This document shows positions 14,656-22,240 of a DNA stretch of 32,412 bases, in pieces. The notes under the pieces are model-generated. The model was not told the DNA's origin and did not search any database. It saw only the letters and a program-made list of their open reading frames with translations. Location of the stretch: positions 1 to 32,412 of the forward strand of contig JAFMHN010000013.1 in NCBI GenBank assembly GCA_017854485.1. The letters are read 5' to 3'. Source of the stretch: Aquiluna sp. (GTDB taxonomy: Bacteria; Actinomycetota; Actinomycetes; Actinomycetales; Microbacteriaceae). Numbering within the stretch: the stretch's first letter is position 1; the number at the start of each line of letters is the position of its first letter. The translations under genes were made by a program, and so were the position numbers.

Positions 14656-16005
14656 ATGTCCAAGCTTCGTCTTGCGGTTATAGGTGCCGGCCCAGCTGGC
14701 ATCTATGCCTCGGATCTGATCTTGAAGGCAGAGCGAGACTTTGATGTCTCGATTGACCTGTTTGATTTGCTGCCAGCACCATATGGTCTGGTCCGCTACG
14801 GAGTCGCCCCAGATCACCCAAGAATCAAAGGAATCATCAAGGCCCTCTACGAGGTGCTGGACCGCGGGGACATTCGCTTTTTCGGAAACGTGCGTTACGG
14901 CCAGGACATCACCCTGGATGACCTAAAGAGTCACTACAACGCTGTGATTTTTGCAACCGGAGCAATCAAGGATGCACCGCTTGCTATTCCAGGTGTTGAC
15001 CTTGATGGGTCTTACGGAGCAGCTGACTTTGTGAATTGGTACGACTCACACCCAGATGTCGGACTCACCTGGCCGCTAGATGCAAAACAGATCGCAGTGA
15101 TCGGCAACGGAAACGTTGCGCTTGACGTTGCCAGAATGCTGGCCAAGCTGCCCGATGACCTGCTTTCAACAGATATTCCGGATCACGTTCACAAGGGACT
15201 TTCATCCTCGCCGGTGACCGACGTGCACGTCTTTGGCAGGCGTGGGCCTGCCCAGGTTAAGTTCTCACCACTGGAGCTTAGAGAGGCACTGCACGTCGAG
15301 GGAGTCCAGTCGATTGTGTATGACGAGGACTTCCAGTATGACGAGGGCTCTACTGCCGCCATTGAGAGCAATAACCAGGTTCGGGTCATGGTCAAAACCC
15401 TTGAGACCCTGCGTGAGAATCCGCAGGAACCAGAAGCCAGAAGACTTCACCTGCACTTCTTTGCCAGCCCGGTCGAGATCATCGGCACCGACGGGAAAGT
15501 CTCCGGACTGAAGATCGAGCGCACCAAGCTTGATGGCAAAGGTGGCGTTGTTCCAACCGGAGACTTTCAAGAGTTTCCGGTGCAGGCTGTCTACCGAGCA
15601 GTCGGCTACTACGGATCGCCAGTGGATCAGATTCCCTTCGACGCAGCTTCTGGAGTTATTGCGAATGAGGCTGGCCGAGTTATCAACGAGTCGGGCCAGC
15701 AGATCCCCGGGGTTTACTGCACCGGTTGGATCAAGCGCGGCCCGGTGGGCCTGATCGGCCACACCAAGGCAGATGCAATTGAAACCATTGGCAATGTCAT
15801 TGCCGACAAGTCCTCTTGGTGGCAGCCCGAGCGGCCAAACGAGAATCAAATCTTGGAAACCTTGCGAGCCAAGGGCGTCGACTACATCGACTGGGAGAAG
15901 TGGCTCAAGATTGATGCGCAAGAAAAAGCTTTGGGAGAAGCAGCTGGACGCGAGAGAATAAAGCTCTTCGACCGCGAAGAGATTCTCAAAATTTCAAAGG
16001 GATAG
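14656..16005 (+). CDS. fprA: Ferredoxin--NADP(+) reductase, adrenodoxin reductase type
   Basis: 449 residues, the length of mycobacterial FprA-like enzymes. FAD-binding GAGPAGIYAS (10-19 region), the family signature LVRYGVAPDHP (45-55) and the NADP-binding Rossmann motif IGNGNVALDVAR (149-160) are all present. The C-terminal GWIKRGPVGLIGHTKADA is also typical. It moves electrons between NADPH and ferredoxin in the cytoplasm. The redox partner is not in the window. A good Shine-Dalgarno (GAGGAA) precedes the ATG. It sits 9 bases after the prenyl synthase and 3 bases before the MFS gene, so it is probably co-transcribed. Confidence 0.93.
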   Translation: MSKLRLAVIGAGPAGIYASDLILKAERDFDVSIDLFDLLPAPYGLVRYGVAPDHPRIKGIIKALYEVLDRGDIRFFGNVRYGQDITLDDLKSHYNAVIFATGAIKDAPLAIPGVDLDGSYGAADFVNWYDSHPDVGLTWPLDAKQIAVIGNGNVALDVARMLAKLPDDLLSTDIPDHVHKGLSSSPVTDVHVFGRRGPAQVKFSPLELREALHVEGVQSIVYDEDFQYDEGSTAAIESNNQVRVMVKTLETLRENPQEPEARRLHLHFFASPVEIIGTDGKVSGLKIERTKLDGKGGVVPTGDFQEFPVQAVYRAVGYYGSPVDQIPFDAASGVIANEAGRVINESGQQIPGVYCTGWIKRGPVGLIGHTKADAIETIGNVIADKSSWWQPERPNENQILETLRAKGVDYIDWEKWLKIDAQEKALGEAAGRERIKLFDREEILKISKG

Positions 16006-16008
16006 TTT

Positions 16009-17280
16009 TTGACTCGTCTGCCTGGCGCACGACTTCGGAAAGCGCAGATAGCCACTCTTGCCACTTTTGTCGCAATGGGTCACGCCGCGCTATCCTCGGT
16101 GGCCTGGGTTCCAGAGTTCATAGACCGGCTTGATGTGTCATTTGCAACCTGGGGAACCATCATCGGCCTGGGCGTTATCGGTTCGATCACTCCGTTGTTT
16201 TTTGCATCAAGACTGATGATGCGATTTGGTTCTAGGACTGTAATTCGGTTTGCCAATTACGGCGGAATGATATTTTTGGTTGCTCTTGCCTACACCGAGG
16301 ATCCGTTTATCTGGTTCTTCATAAATGCAACCTTTGGTTTTTTCATGTCGCTTTTGGGAGTCAGTGTTAACTCGCATGCGGTTCTGCTGCAAAAGCAGAT
16401 AAGCATTAACATCATCGGACGCATGCACGCTGGCTGGAGCTTGGGTGCAGTGGGAGCGGCGATTACCGGTGGTTTGGCAACGGTGTTCCTAAGCCTCGAG
16501 GTTTTTCTGATCATCGTTGCCGTTGTCACGCTAGTGATCTTCGAATTTGTGTTGCGCTGGTTGTTGGCCCCCAATGAGGACGGTCACCTCGAGGAAAAGG
16601 AGGCAGCAGTCAAGCGGAAGTTCTACCAGATGCCGCCGGAGTTGTGGCTGCTGGCTGCTGGCTTGTTTTGTGGCATCTACCCCGAAGTCGCCGTTATTGA
16701 CTGGGCTGCTGTATTTGCCCGAGACGTGTTGAACGTTGACGTTGCACTGAGGTCAATCCCATTCGCGGCCTTCATGGTGGGAATGATTATTGGCAGGTTG
16801 TCCATGACCAATCTTGCAACCAAGTTCCACCCGCACATGATTGCTTCCAGGGGTGCCTACCTGGCAGCAATTGCGTTGGCGCTATCGGCTGTAATTTCGT
16901 CAGCGGTTGCAGGAGTCAGCGTGCAACTAGGACTGTTTGTGACCGCTGTCTTGTGGGGCCTAGCGGGCCTTGGCTTGGCACCGGTGTCACCGGCCTTCTA
17001 TTCCGCCGCCGGTCACATCCCTGGCGTTCCAACATCTTGGGCTGTTAGCCGGCTTAGCCTTGTGAACTCAACCGTTTCGATTGGTGCGAAGACCATGATG
17101 GGTGCCCTGTCACAGGGAGTGGGCCTGTCGCTTGCGTTCTTCTTCCCGATTGGTCTGGCGGTGGGGTCGGGTCTGATTGCCGCCAGCTATGCCAAGCGCG
17201 CTAGGCGCAGCGAGCTTGATGCCGCCGCTCCTCCAACCGGTCCAATTTCCATCATCATCAATGAGGATGCAGCTCGGTAG
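16009..17280 (+). CDS. MFS permease, substrate unknown
   Basis: 423 residues, about twelve membrane segments. The loop between segments 2 and 3 (SRLMMRFGSRTVIR) fits MFS motif A-like sequence, and GRMHAGWSLGAVGAAITGG resembles segment 5 of the FucP/YbjJ-like sugar or drug permeases. A conserved PEVAVIDW-type stretch begins the second half, also seen in YbjJ-like proteins. The substrate cannot be assigned. The TTG start at 16009 has AAAGG about 8 bases upstream and lies 3 bases after fprA. The TAG stop doubles as the start of the manA -10-like hexamer. Confidence 0.82.
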   Translation: MTRLPGARLRKAQIATLATFVAMGHAALSSVAWVPEFIDRLDVSFATWGTIIGLGVIGSITPLFFASRLMMRFGSRTVIRFANYGGMIFLVALAYTEDPFIWFFINATFGFFMSLLGVSVNSHAVLLQKQISINIIGRMHAGWSLGAVGAAITGGLATVFLSLEVFLIIVAVVTLVIFEFVLRWLLAPNEDGHLEEKEAAVKRKFYQMPPELWLLAAGLFCGIYPEVAVIDWAAVFARDVLNVDVALRSIPFAAFMVGMIIGRLSMTNLATKFHPHMIASRGAYLAAIALALSAVISSAVAGVSVQLGLFVTAVLWGLAGLGLAPVSPAFYSAAGHIPGVPTSWAVSRLSLVNSTVSIGAKTMMGALSQGVGLSLAFFFPIGLAVGSGLIAASYAKRARRSELDAAAPPTGPISIIINEDAAR

Positions 17281-17289
17281 GCTAACCCC
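17278..17289 (+). promoter_or_regulatory. manA leaderless -10 element on the MFS stop codon
   Basis: TAGGCT (17278-17283) begins with the MFS gene's TAG and is followed by AACCCC and the manA GTG. No Shine-Dalgarno is visible. Confidence 0.42.
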
Positions 17290-18369
17290 GTGAGCATCTA
17301 CCGATTAAAAAACGAACCGAAGCTATATGCCTGGGGCTCCCTCGAGCTAATACCTGGCCTAATGCGCACCGATTCCAACGGTCAGCCTCAGGCAGAGGTA
17401 TGGTTCGGATCTCACAAACTCGACCCCTCCGAAATAGATGATCCAGTCGGTGGAAATTTGCGGGAGCGCGTCGGTGATCTTCCGTATTTGGTAAAGCTCC
17501 TGGCTGCCGCAAAGCCGCTGTCTATCCAGGCCCACCCGACCAAGGAACGCGCCATAGAGCAGTTCGGCTTGGGAAACCCAAGCTATCAGGACGACAACCA
17601 CAAGCCGGAGCTGATTGTTGCAGTCTCTGACTTTTCGGCACTTTGTGGCTTTAGGCCCCTAAAAGAGATCGAGCGTGATCTGGGGTTGCTTACAGGCGCC
17701 AATCCAATATTCCAAGACTGGCTGGAGGCATTCAGGCTTGGCAGACTAAAAGCTGCCACCAGGTTCGCGCTGGAGGCCAGTTCAGCACTTGTGGGTCAGT
17801 TGGTTGAGCATGCCGCAGTGCTTGATCCTGAGCGGAAACAGTTGATTGAGCAGCTGAATCACGAATATCCGCTGGATTCCGGGATTGCGGTTTCGGTTCT
17901 AATGAACTTAGTTACGCTCGAGCCAGGCCAGGCGCTGTATTTGCCAGCTGGCAACATTCACAGTTACCTAGCCGGGCTAGGTGTTGAGGTGATGGCCGCC
18001 AGCGACAACGTGCTTCGAGGAGGCTTAACCAGCAAGCCGCTGGACAAGGAAGAGCTCATGCAGGTGCTCGAGTTTGAGCCACTGGAGCACCCAAAGGTAA
18101 GTGCCAAAAACATTGCCAGCGGGCTGGTGGAGTATCCAGTCGGAGTGCCAGATTTCAAGGTTTATCAAGTTAGTCCAAGTAGCGATCGAATGTTGATTGA
18201 CTTGAAGCTGGTGGACAGCGCCATCTTGGTTTGCATCGCTGGCGAGATAGTGCTTTCCAACTCACTGGGTGAGATGGAGAAACTGGGTCCCGGTGAAGCG
18301 GCCTTTATCCGGTCGGCCAACCTGTTTTCGATCACCGGCAGCGGCACCGGCTACCTAGCGATGGGCTAA
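17290..18369 (+). CDS. manA: Mannose-6-phosphate isomerase, class I
   Basis: 359 residues, type I phosphomannose isomerase, a zinc enzyme interconverting fructose-6-P and mannose-6-P for GDP-mannose and glycan synthesis. Expected zinc ligands are all present: Q80 and H82 (IQAHPTK), E107 (NHKPEL) and H224 (GNIHSYL). AEVWFGSH (35-42) is the N-terminal family signature. It is a little short against the roughly 390-residue enteric enzyme, mostly in the C-terminal part. The GTG start has TAGGCT 6 bases upstream. The stop overlaps the convergent yajQ stop by 4 bases. Confidence 0.93.
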   Translation: MSIYRLKNEPKLYAWGSLELIPGLMRTDSNGQPQAEVWFGSHKLDPSEIDDPVGGNLRERVGDLPYLVKLLAAAKPLSIQAHPTKERAIEQFGLGNPSYQDDNHKPELIVAVSDFSALCGFRPLKEIERDLGLLTGANPIFQDWLEAFRLGRLKAATRFALEASSALVGQLVEHAAVLDPERKQLIEQLNHEYPLDSGIAVSVLMNLVTLEPGQALYLPAGNIHSYLAGLGVEVMAASDNVLRGGLTSKPLDKEELMQVLEFEPLEHPKVSAKNIASGLVEYPVGVPDFKVYQVSPSSDRMLIDLKLVDSAILVCIAGEIVLSNSLGEMEKLGPGEAAFIRSANLFSITGSGTGYLAMG

Positions 18370-18854
18370 CGGTAGTTTACGAACTGAAGATCAACCGGAA
18401 GATCTGCGCCCTTTAGCAGAGCAATGATCTCCTGAAGATCATCGCGGCTCTTCGAGCTAACACGAAGCTCGTCACCCTGAATCTGCGCCTTGGCACTCTT
18501 CGGGCCCTGGTCGCGAATCAACTTGGTGATCTTCTTAGCATTCTCCTGGTCGATTCCGGCCTTGAGCTTGCTCTCGATTCGAGTCTCTTTCCCAGAAGGG
18601 AATGGTTCACCTGAATCCAGAGACTTCAGTGAGATCCCGCGCTTGATCAGCTTGGTGTGGAACACGTCCAGCACGGCCTTGGCTCGCTCCTCGGAATTTG
18701 CCTTGATCAAAACCATTTCACCGCTCCAGCTAATGCTCGCATCGGTGTTTTTGAAGTCGTAGCGCTGCTCAACTTCCTTGGCTGCTTGGTTCAGGGCGTT
18801 GTCCGCCTCTTGCTGGTCAACCTTGCTTACTACGTCGAATGATGAATCTGCCAT
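18366..18854 (-). CDS. YajQ family nucleotide-binding protein
   Basis: 162 residues, nearly identical in length to E. coli YajQ, with two ferredoxin-like domains. The N-terminal [30 protein letters not shown] and the C-terminal [12 protein letters not shown] are family signatures. YajQ proteins bind nucleotides, and some bind cyclic di-GMP; the role here is unknown. The ATG has TAGAGT 6 bases upstream and no Shine-Dalgarno. lacI, on the same strand, ends 13 bases before it. Its stop overlaps the convergent manA stop. Confidence 0.93.
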   Translation of the reverse strand: MADSSFDVVSKVDQQEADNALNQAAKEVEQRYDFKNTDASISWSGEMVLIKANSEERAKAVLDVFHTKLIKRGISLKSLDSGEPFPSGKETRIESKLKAGIDQENAKKITKLIRDQGPKSAKAQIQGDELRVSSKSRDDLQEIIALLKGADLPVDLQFVNYR

Positions 18855-18866
18855 CTGTCTACTCTA
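18855..18866 (-). promoter_or_regulatory. yajQ leaderless -10 element
   Basis: TAGAGT on the minus strand (18866-18861), then AGACAG and the ATG. It is one arm of the 12-base palindrome CTCTAGCTAGAG at 18862-18873, whose other arm contains the lacI stop codon. Confidence 0.42.
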
Positions 18867-18867
18867 G

Positions 18868-19893
18868 CTAGAGTGTGCGTCTGGCTGTTGAGCTTCTAAC
18901 AACTAAGTCAATTGGCCAGAATGTGATGGACTCAAAGTTTTCTTGGGCCTTGGGGTCATTCGACTCCAAAATATCCACAAGTGTGTTGGCTGCCTTGGCT
19001 CCCTGCTGGTGCACTGACTGGTCAACCGTGGACAGGCCGTAGAACTCTCCAAGCGGATGTCCATCGATGCCGACCACGCTGACGTCTTGAGGCACTCTTA
19101 GCCCTAGGTCGCGCGCTGCTTGAATCGCCCCGAAGCCCATCTCATCTGAGGCACAGAAGATTGCGGTCGGAGCATTCTCGGGGTTTCCGAGCATCTGTTT
19201 TGCAGCGAAGTAACCACCACCGACCGTGAAGTCACCCTGTGCTTCCCACCGCGGATCAAAACTGAGGTTGGCATCAAGCAGTGCTTCCTGGTAGCCGGTC
19301 CTTCTTAGGTGTGGTTGGTGAAAATCCATTTCGGTGACCGGCGAACCTGAAATCATTCCGATCTTGGTGTGACCCATTGAAATCAGGTGTGAGGTTGCGA
19401 GCCTGCCAGCTCCCTCGTCGTCGATGGCAATCGTTCGCGTTCCAGGAATCGGCCCACCAACACCGATGATCGGTTTTTCCAGCTCGGTCAGCTTTGCAAG
19501 CTCCGCCTCGGAAATTTTCACGCCAACGGTGAGAACCCCGTCAACTCTTTTGCGCAGCACCAGCTCATCGAAAATCCGGGCCCGGTTGTCTTTTCCGCCA
19601 GACAGGCTGTAAAGAGTTACGTCATAACCCCTGTTGACAAGGGCATTGACCGCGCCTTCTAGAACCGAGGAGAAAAACCAGCGGTCCACAAATGGCATTA
19701 CGACGCCGACATTTTTAGTTTTGCCGGTTGCAAGTGTGTAGGCAGAAGATGAGGCAACATATCCCAGTTCCCGCGCCGATTTCAGAACCTGTTCCCGAGC
19801 CCTGGCGGACACGTTTGCCTTGCCGTTTAGCGCCCTGGAAACCGTCGCAGTGGAAACTCCAGCGTGCTGAGCGACCTCGATAATGCCTACCAT
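18868..19893 (-). CDS. LacI-family transcriptional regulator, likely of alpha-glucoside genes
   Basis: 341 residues. The N-terminal helix-turn-helix and hinge is textbook: IIEVAQHAGVSTATVSRALN (4-23), then a periplasmic-binding-protein-like sugar sensor domain ending in the SVVGIDGHPLGEFYGLSTVDQ stretch. Probable target by neighbourhood: the two alpha-glucosidases and the binding protein 4-6 kb away, whose shared upstream region has an AAGCGCTT palindrome, the usual LacI-family operator core. A related but degenerate site (GGAAGCCTTTAC) covers its own promoter, suggesting autoregulation. The ATG has TACAGT 7 bases upstream. The inducer is not determinable; maltose or a maltodextrin is the natural guess. 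Confidence 0.9.
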   Translation of the reverse strand: MVGIIEVAQHAGVSTATVSRALNGKANVSARAREQVLKSARELGYVASSSAYTLATGKTKNVGVVMPFVDRWFFSSVLEGAVNALVNRGYDVTLYSLSGGKDNRARIFDELVLRKRVDGVLTVGVKISEAELAKLTELEKPIIGVGGPIPGTRTIAIDDEGAGRLATSHLISMGHTKIGMISGSPVTEMDFHQPHLRRTGYQEALLDANLSFDPRWEAQGDFTVGGGYFAAKQMLGNPENAPTAIFCASDEMGFGAIQAARDLGLRVPQDVSVVGIDGHPLGEFYGLSTVDQSVHQQGAKAANTLVDILESNDPKAQENFESITFWPIDLVVRSSTARRTL

Positions 19894-19906
19894 TTGAATT
19901 ACTGTA
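19894..19906 (-). promoter_or_regulatory. lacI-family gene leaderless -10 element
   Basis: TACAGT on the minus strand (19906-19901), then AATTCAA and the ATG. The degenerate operator-like sequence at 19904-19915 overlaps its upstream half. Confidence 0.4.
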
Positions 19907-19915
19907 AAGGCTTCC
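19904..19915 (-). promoter_or_regulatory. Possible autoregulatory operator of the LacI-family gene
   Basis: GGAAGCCTTTAC on the minus strand matches GCAAGCGCTTAC in the glucosidase promoter at 9 of 12 positions. It lies across the -10 of the regulator's own promoter. Confidence 0.35.
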
Positions 19916-19979
19916 AGTCAATAACCGCTACCTGGATTCGGAATATCGGCTATTCTTTCTAGCTGCGTCAACACGCAAC

Positions 19980-20064
19980 GGCTAGTTACCCAAGCGGCCA
20001 AAGGGATCTGACTGTAAATCAGCTGTCATCGACTTCGGGGGTTCGAATCCCTCACTAGCCACCA
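19980..20064 (+). tRNA. tRNA-Tyr (anticodon GTA)
   Basis: The acceptor stem GGCTAGT pairs perfectly with ACTAGCC. The anticodon loop CTGTAAA carries GTA at 20014-20016. A long variable arm is present, as expected of bacterial tRNA-Tyr, then a T arm with GGTTCGAATCC. The discriminator is A, and the CCA (20062-20064) is encoded. A TATTCT at 19951-19956 may be its -10. A strong hairpin terminator follows at once. Confidence 0.95.
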
Positions 20065-20088
20065 AGGCCCCGGATTCCGGGGCCTTTA
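20064..20088 (+). terminator. Intrinsic terminator after tRNA-Tyr
   Basis: A perfect 10-bp stem, AAGGCCCCGG / CCGGGGCCTT with loop ATT, followed by a short T run. The first stem base is the last base of the tRNA CCA. It isolates the tRNA from the MMPL gene downstream and is the clearest intrinsic terminator in the window. Confidence 0.85.
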
Positions 20089-20111
20089 TGGTTTAAGGCT
20101 TTGTGGCTGAC

Positions 20112-20120
20112 TGCGATAGT
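20112..20120 (+). promoter_or_regulatory. Candidate extended -10 promoter of the MMPL gene
   Basis: TGC followed by GATAGT (20115-20120) resembles an extended -10. Transcription would start near 20127, giving a short leader with the Shine-Dalgarno AGGGGA before the ATG at 20147. No clear -35. Confidence 0.35.
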
Positions 20121-20146
20121 GTTTTTTTGGATAGGGGAAATTATTC

Positions 20147-22240
20147 ATGAACGGTCTTCTGAAATTTATTACCGGCAAGAAAACAGCACCGGTCACCATG
20201 CTGATTGGTCTGATCTTTGCCGGTCTTGCCTTTACGGTGTTCAACACCGAGGCCACTGAAACCACTCCGGGCACCGGCCTACCTGAAACCGCAGAGTCAG
20301 TTCAGGTGGCAAAGCTCCAGGACGAGCTTCCAAGTTCCGATGCATCTGCGGCATTCATTGTCTACACCGCAGAGTCGAAGTTCACCGAGGAGCAATTGAC
20401 CTGGTTGCAGGGGACCTTTGATCCGAACCTAATGATGCCTGCAGGCGGTGCCAACGAAAAGTTTGTGGAGTTTACGAACCTAGAGGTTCAGGGTGAGAAG
20501 TTTGTTCCGCCAGCGGCAATTTCTGAAGACGGCACAACCGCTTTGATTTCGGTTCCCCTAGCAATTACCGAATCTTTTGAAGAGACCACCTACCGTGTTG
20601 ACACCATGCGCGAAATTGCGCCGATTGGCATGCCTGGGGGAATGCAGGTTTACGTCACCGGCCCGGAAGCGTTTATCAAGGACGTTGGATCAATCTTTGA
20701 GGGGGCGGACTTCAGCCTCTTGGCCGTGACCGCCTCGGTAGTAGCGCTGCTACTGCTAGTTACCTACCGGTCACCAGTACTTTGGTTGATTCCACTTATC
20801 GTGGTTGGCACCGCAGACGGCATGGCTGGCATTCTGGCAAGAAGAGCCGCTGAGGCACTGGGGTTCACTCCAGATGCTTCTGTCACCGGAATTCTTTCGG
20901 TGCTGGTCTTTGGCGCTGGAACCAACTACGCGCTGCTCCTGATTGCCAGATATCGCGAGGAGCTGTTAGGTCTTGAAGATCGCAGGGAGGCCATGCGAAC
21001 CGCATTGCGCGGTGCCGGCCCAGCAATCCTGGCTTCGGGCTCTACCGTTGCGGTTGCCCTGGCGCTGCTGTTATTGGCTGAGATCGAAGGCCGCCAGGTG
21101 CTGGGCTTGGTTTCTGCGGTTGGAATCTTGGTCGCGATGATAGCTGGATTGTTGATTTTGCCAGCGGCACTGGTGATTTTCCCGCGCGGAATTTTCTGGC
21201 CACTAGTGCCAAAGGTTGGCGGCGTGAATCGCAATGACAAGTCGCTGTGGGCAAAACTTGGCAAGTCAGTTTCTAAGCGCCCAGTCATTGTTGCCTCTGC
21301 TGGTGTGGCAGTTTTGGCCATTCTTGCCTCGGGTGGAATCGGAGTGAAGACCGGTTTGAGCGCCACCGAAATCTTTATCGAGAAACCTGAGGCGGTTGTT
21401 GGCCAGGAAGTTCTTGCCAAGAGCTTCTCTGCCGGAAGTGCGACACCGACTCAGATGATTATTTCGAATCAGTCGGTTGACCAAGCCGTAGAGATCGCCT
21501 CGGGCGTTACCGGCGTCGACGAGGTTCGCATTGGTGCCACCAACGGTGAATTCACGCAGGTTGATGCCGTGCTGAATGCGAGCCCTGAGTCTGCCGAGGC
21601 GCTACTGATCGTGCAAGAGCTGCGAGTGGCCCTTGATTCACTTCCAGATTCAAGCATCGCGTTGGTCGGAGGACAGGACGCCACCACCCTGGATGTTGAG
21701 GATGCAACCGCAAGAGACCAGGCGTTACTTGTTCCATTGATTCTGATTTCGGTGTTCCTGATTCTGATCCTGCTGCTCAGGTCGCTGCTGACTCCTGTGC
21801 TGCTGTTGCTTGCGGTGGTGGGTTCGTTCTTCTCCGCAGTTGGCGCAAGCTGGTTCGTGTTCCAGAACATTTTTGGTTTCCCGGCTCTGGACCTATCGGT
21901 TTTCATCCTGGCGTTCTTGTTCCTAGTCGCGCTTGGTGTTGACTACAGCATCTTCCTGGTGACCCGCGCTCAGGAAGAAGCCAAGAAGCTTGGGACCAGA
22001 GAGGGAATGCGCAAGGCGCTTGGGGCAACTGGCGGAGTGATCACCTCTGCGGGTATTTTGCTTGCGGCTGTGTTTGCGGTTTTGGGTGTGCTGCCTCTGA
22101 TTGCGTTAGCTCAGGTTGGAACCATCGTGTGCATCGGTGTCTTGCTGGATACCTTGTTGGTTAGAACCGTCATCGTCCCAGCCATGGCATTTATTACCGG
22201 CAAGCACTTCTGGTGGCCAAGAAAAGAGTTTGCGGACTAA
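20147..22240 (+). CDS. MMPL-family RND transporter
   Basis: 697 residues with the duplicated MMPL/RND layout. Each half is a single membrane segment, an extracytoplasmic domain (about 40-185 and 410-520), then five membrane segments. Typical stretches: GTNYALLLIARYREEL in the first half and GVDYSIFLVTRAQEEA in the second, with the GLDR-like regulatory residues R-E following each. These proteins export lipids or hydrophobic compounds by proton motive force; the substrate here is unknown. A strong Shine-Dalgarno (AGGGGA) precedes the ATG. It is transcribed alone, bounded by the tRNA-Tyr terminator and the convergent glucosidase gene, whose stop overlaps its own by 4 bases. Confidence 0.9.
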   Translation: MNGLLKFITGKKTAPVTMLIGLIFAGLAFTVFNTEATETTPGTGLPETAESVQVAKLQDELPSSDASAAFIVYTAESKFTEEQLTWLQGTFDPNLMMPAGGANEKFVEFTNLEVQGEKFVPPAAISEDGTTALISVPLAITESFEETTYRVDTMREIAPIGMPGGMQVYVTGPEAFIKDVGSIFEGADFSLLAVTASVVALLLLVTYRSPVLWLIPLIVVGTADGMAGILARRAAEALGFTPDASVTGILSVLVFGAGTNYALLLIARYREELLGLEDRREAMRTALRGAGPAILASGSTVAVALALLLLAEIEGRQVLGLVSAVGILVAMIAGLLILPAALVIFPRGIFWPLVPKVGGVNRNDKSLWAKLGKSVSKRPVIVASAGVAVLAILASGGIGVKTGLSATEIFIEKPEAVVGQEVLAKSFSAGSATPTQMIISNQSVDQAVEIASGVTGVDEVRIGATNGEFTQVDAVLNASPESAEALLIVQELRVALDSLPDSSIALVGGQDATTLDVEDATARDQALLVPLILISVFLILILLLRSLLTPVLLLLAVVGSFFSAVGASWFVFQNIFGFPALDLSVFILAFLFLVALGVDYSIFLVTRAQEEAKKLGTREGMRKALGATGGVITSAGILLAAVFAVLGVLPLIALAQVGTIVCIGVLLDTLLVRTVIVPAMAFITGKHFWWPRKEFAD

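Noticed and set aside
15265-15921. Open frame of 218 codons on the minus strand
   Set aside because: Antisense to fprA, with no start signal and no recognisable domain.
20217-20399. Possible frameshift or second gene at the start of the MMPL gene
   Set aside because: The main frame runs uninterrupted with a strong Shine-Dalgarno and normal family length; the alternative frame is a shadow.
20926-21420. Open frame of 164 codons on the minus strand
   Set aside because: Antisense to the MMPL gene; rich in A, T, S, P as expected of a shadow of membrane-protein codons.
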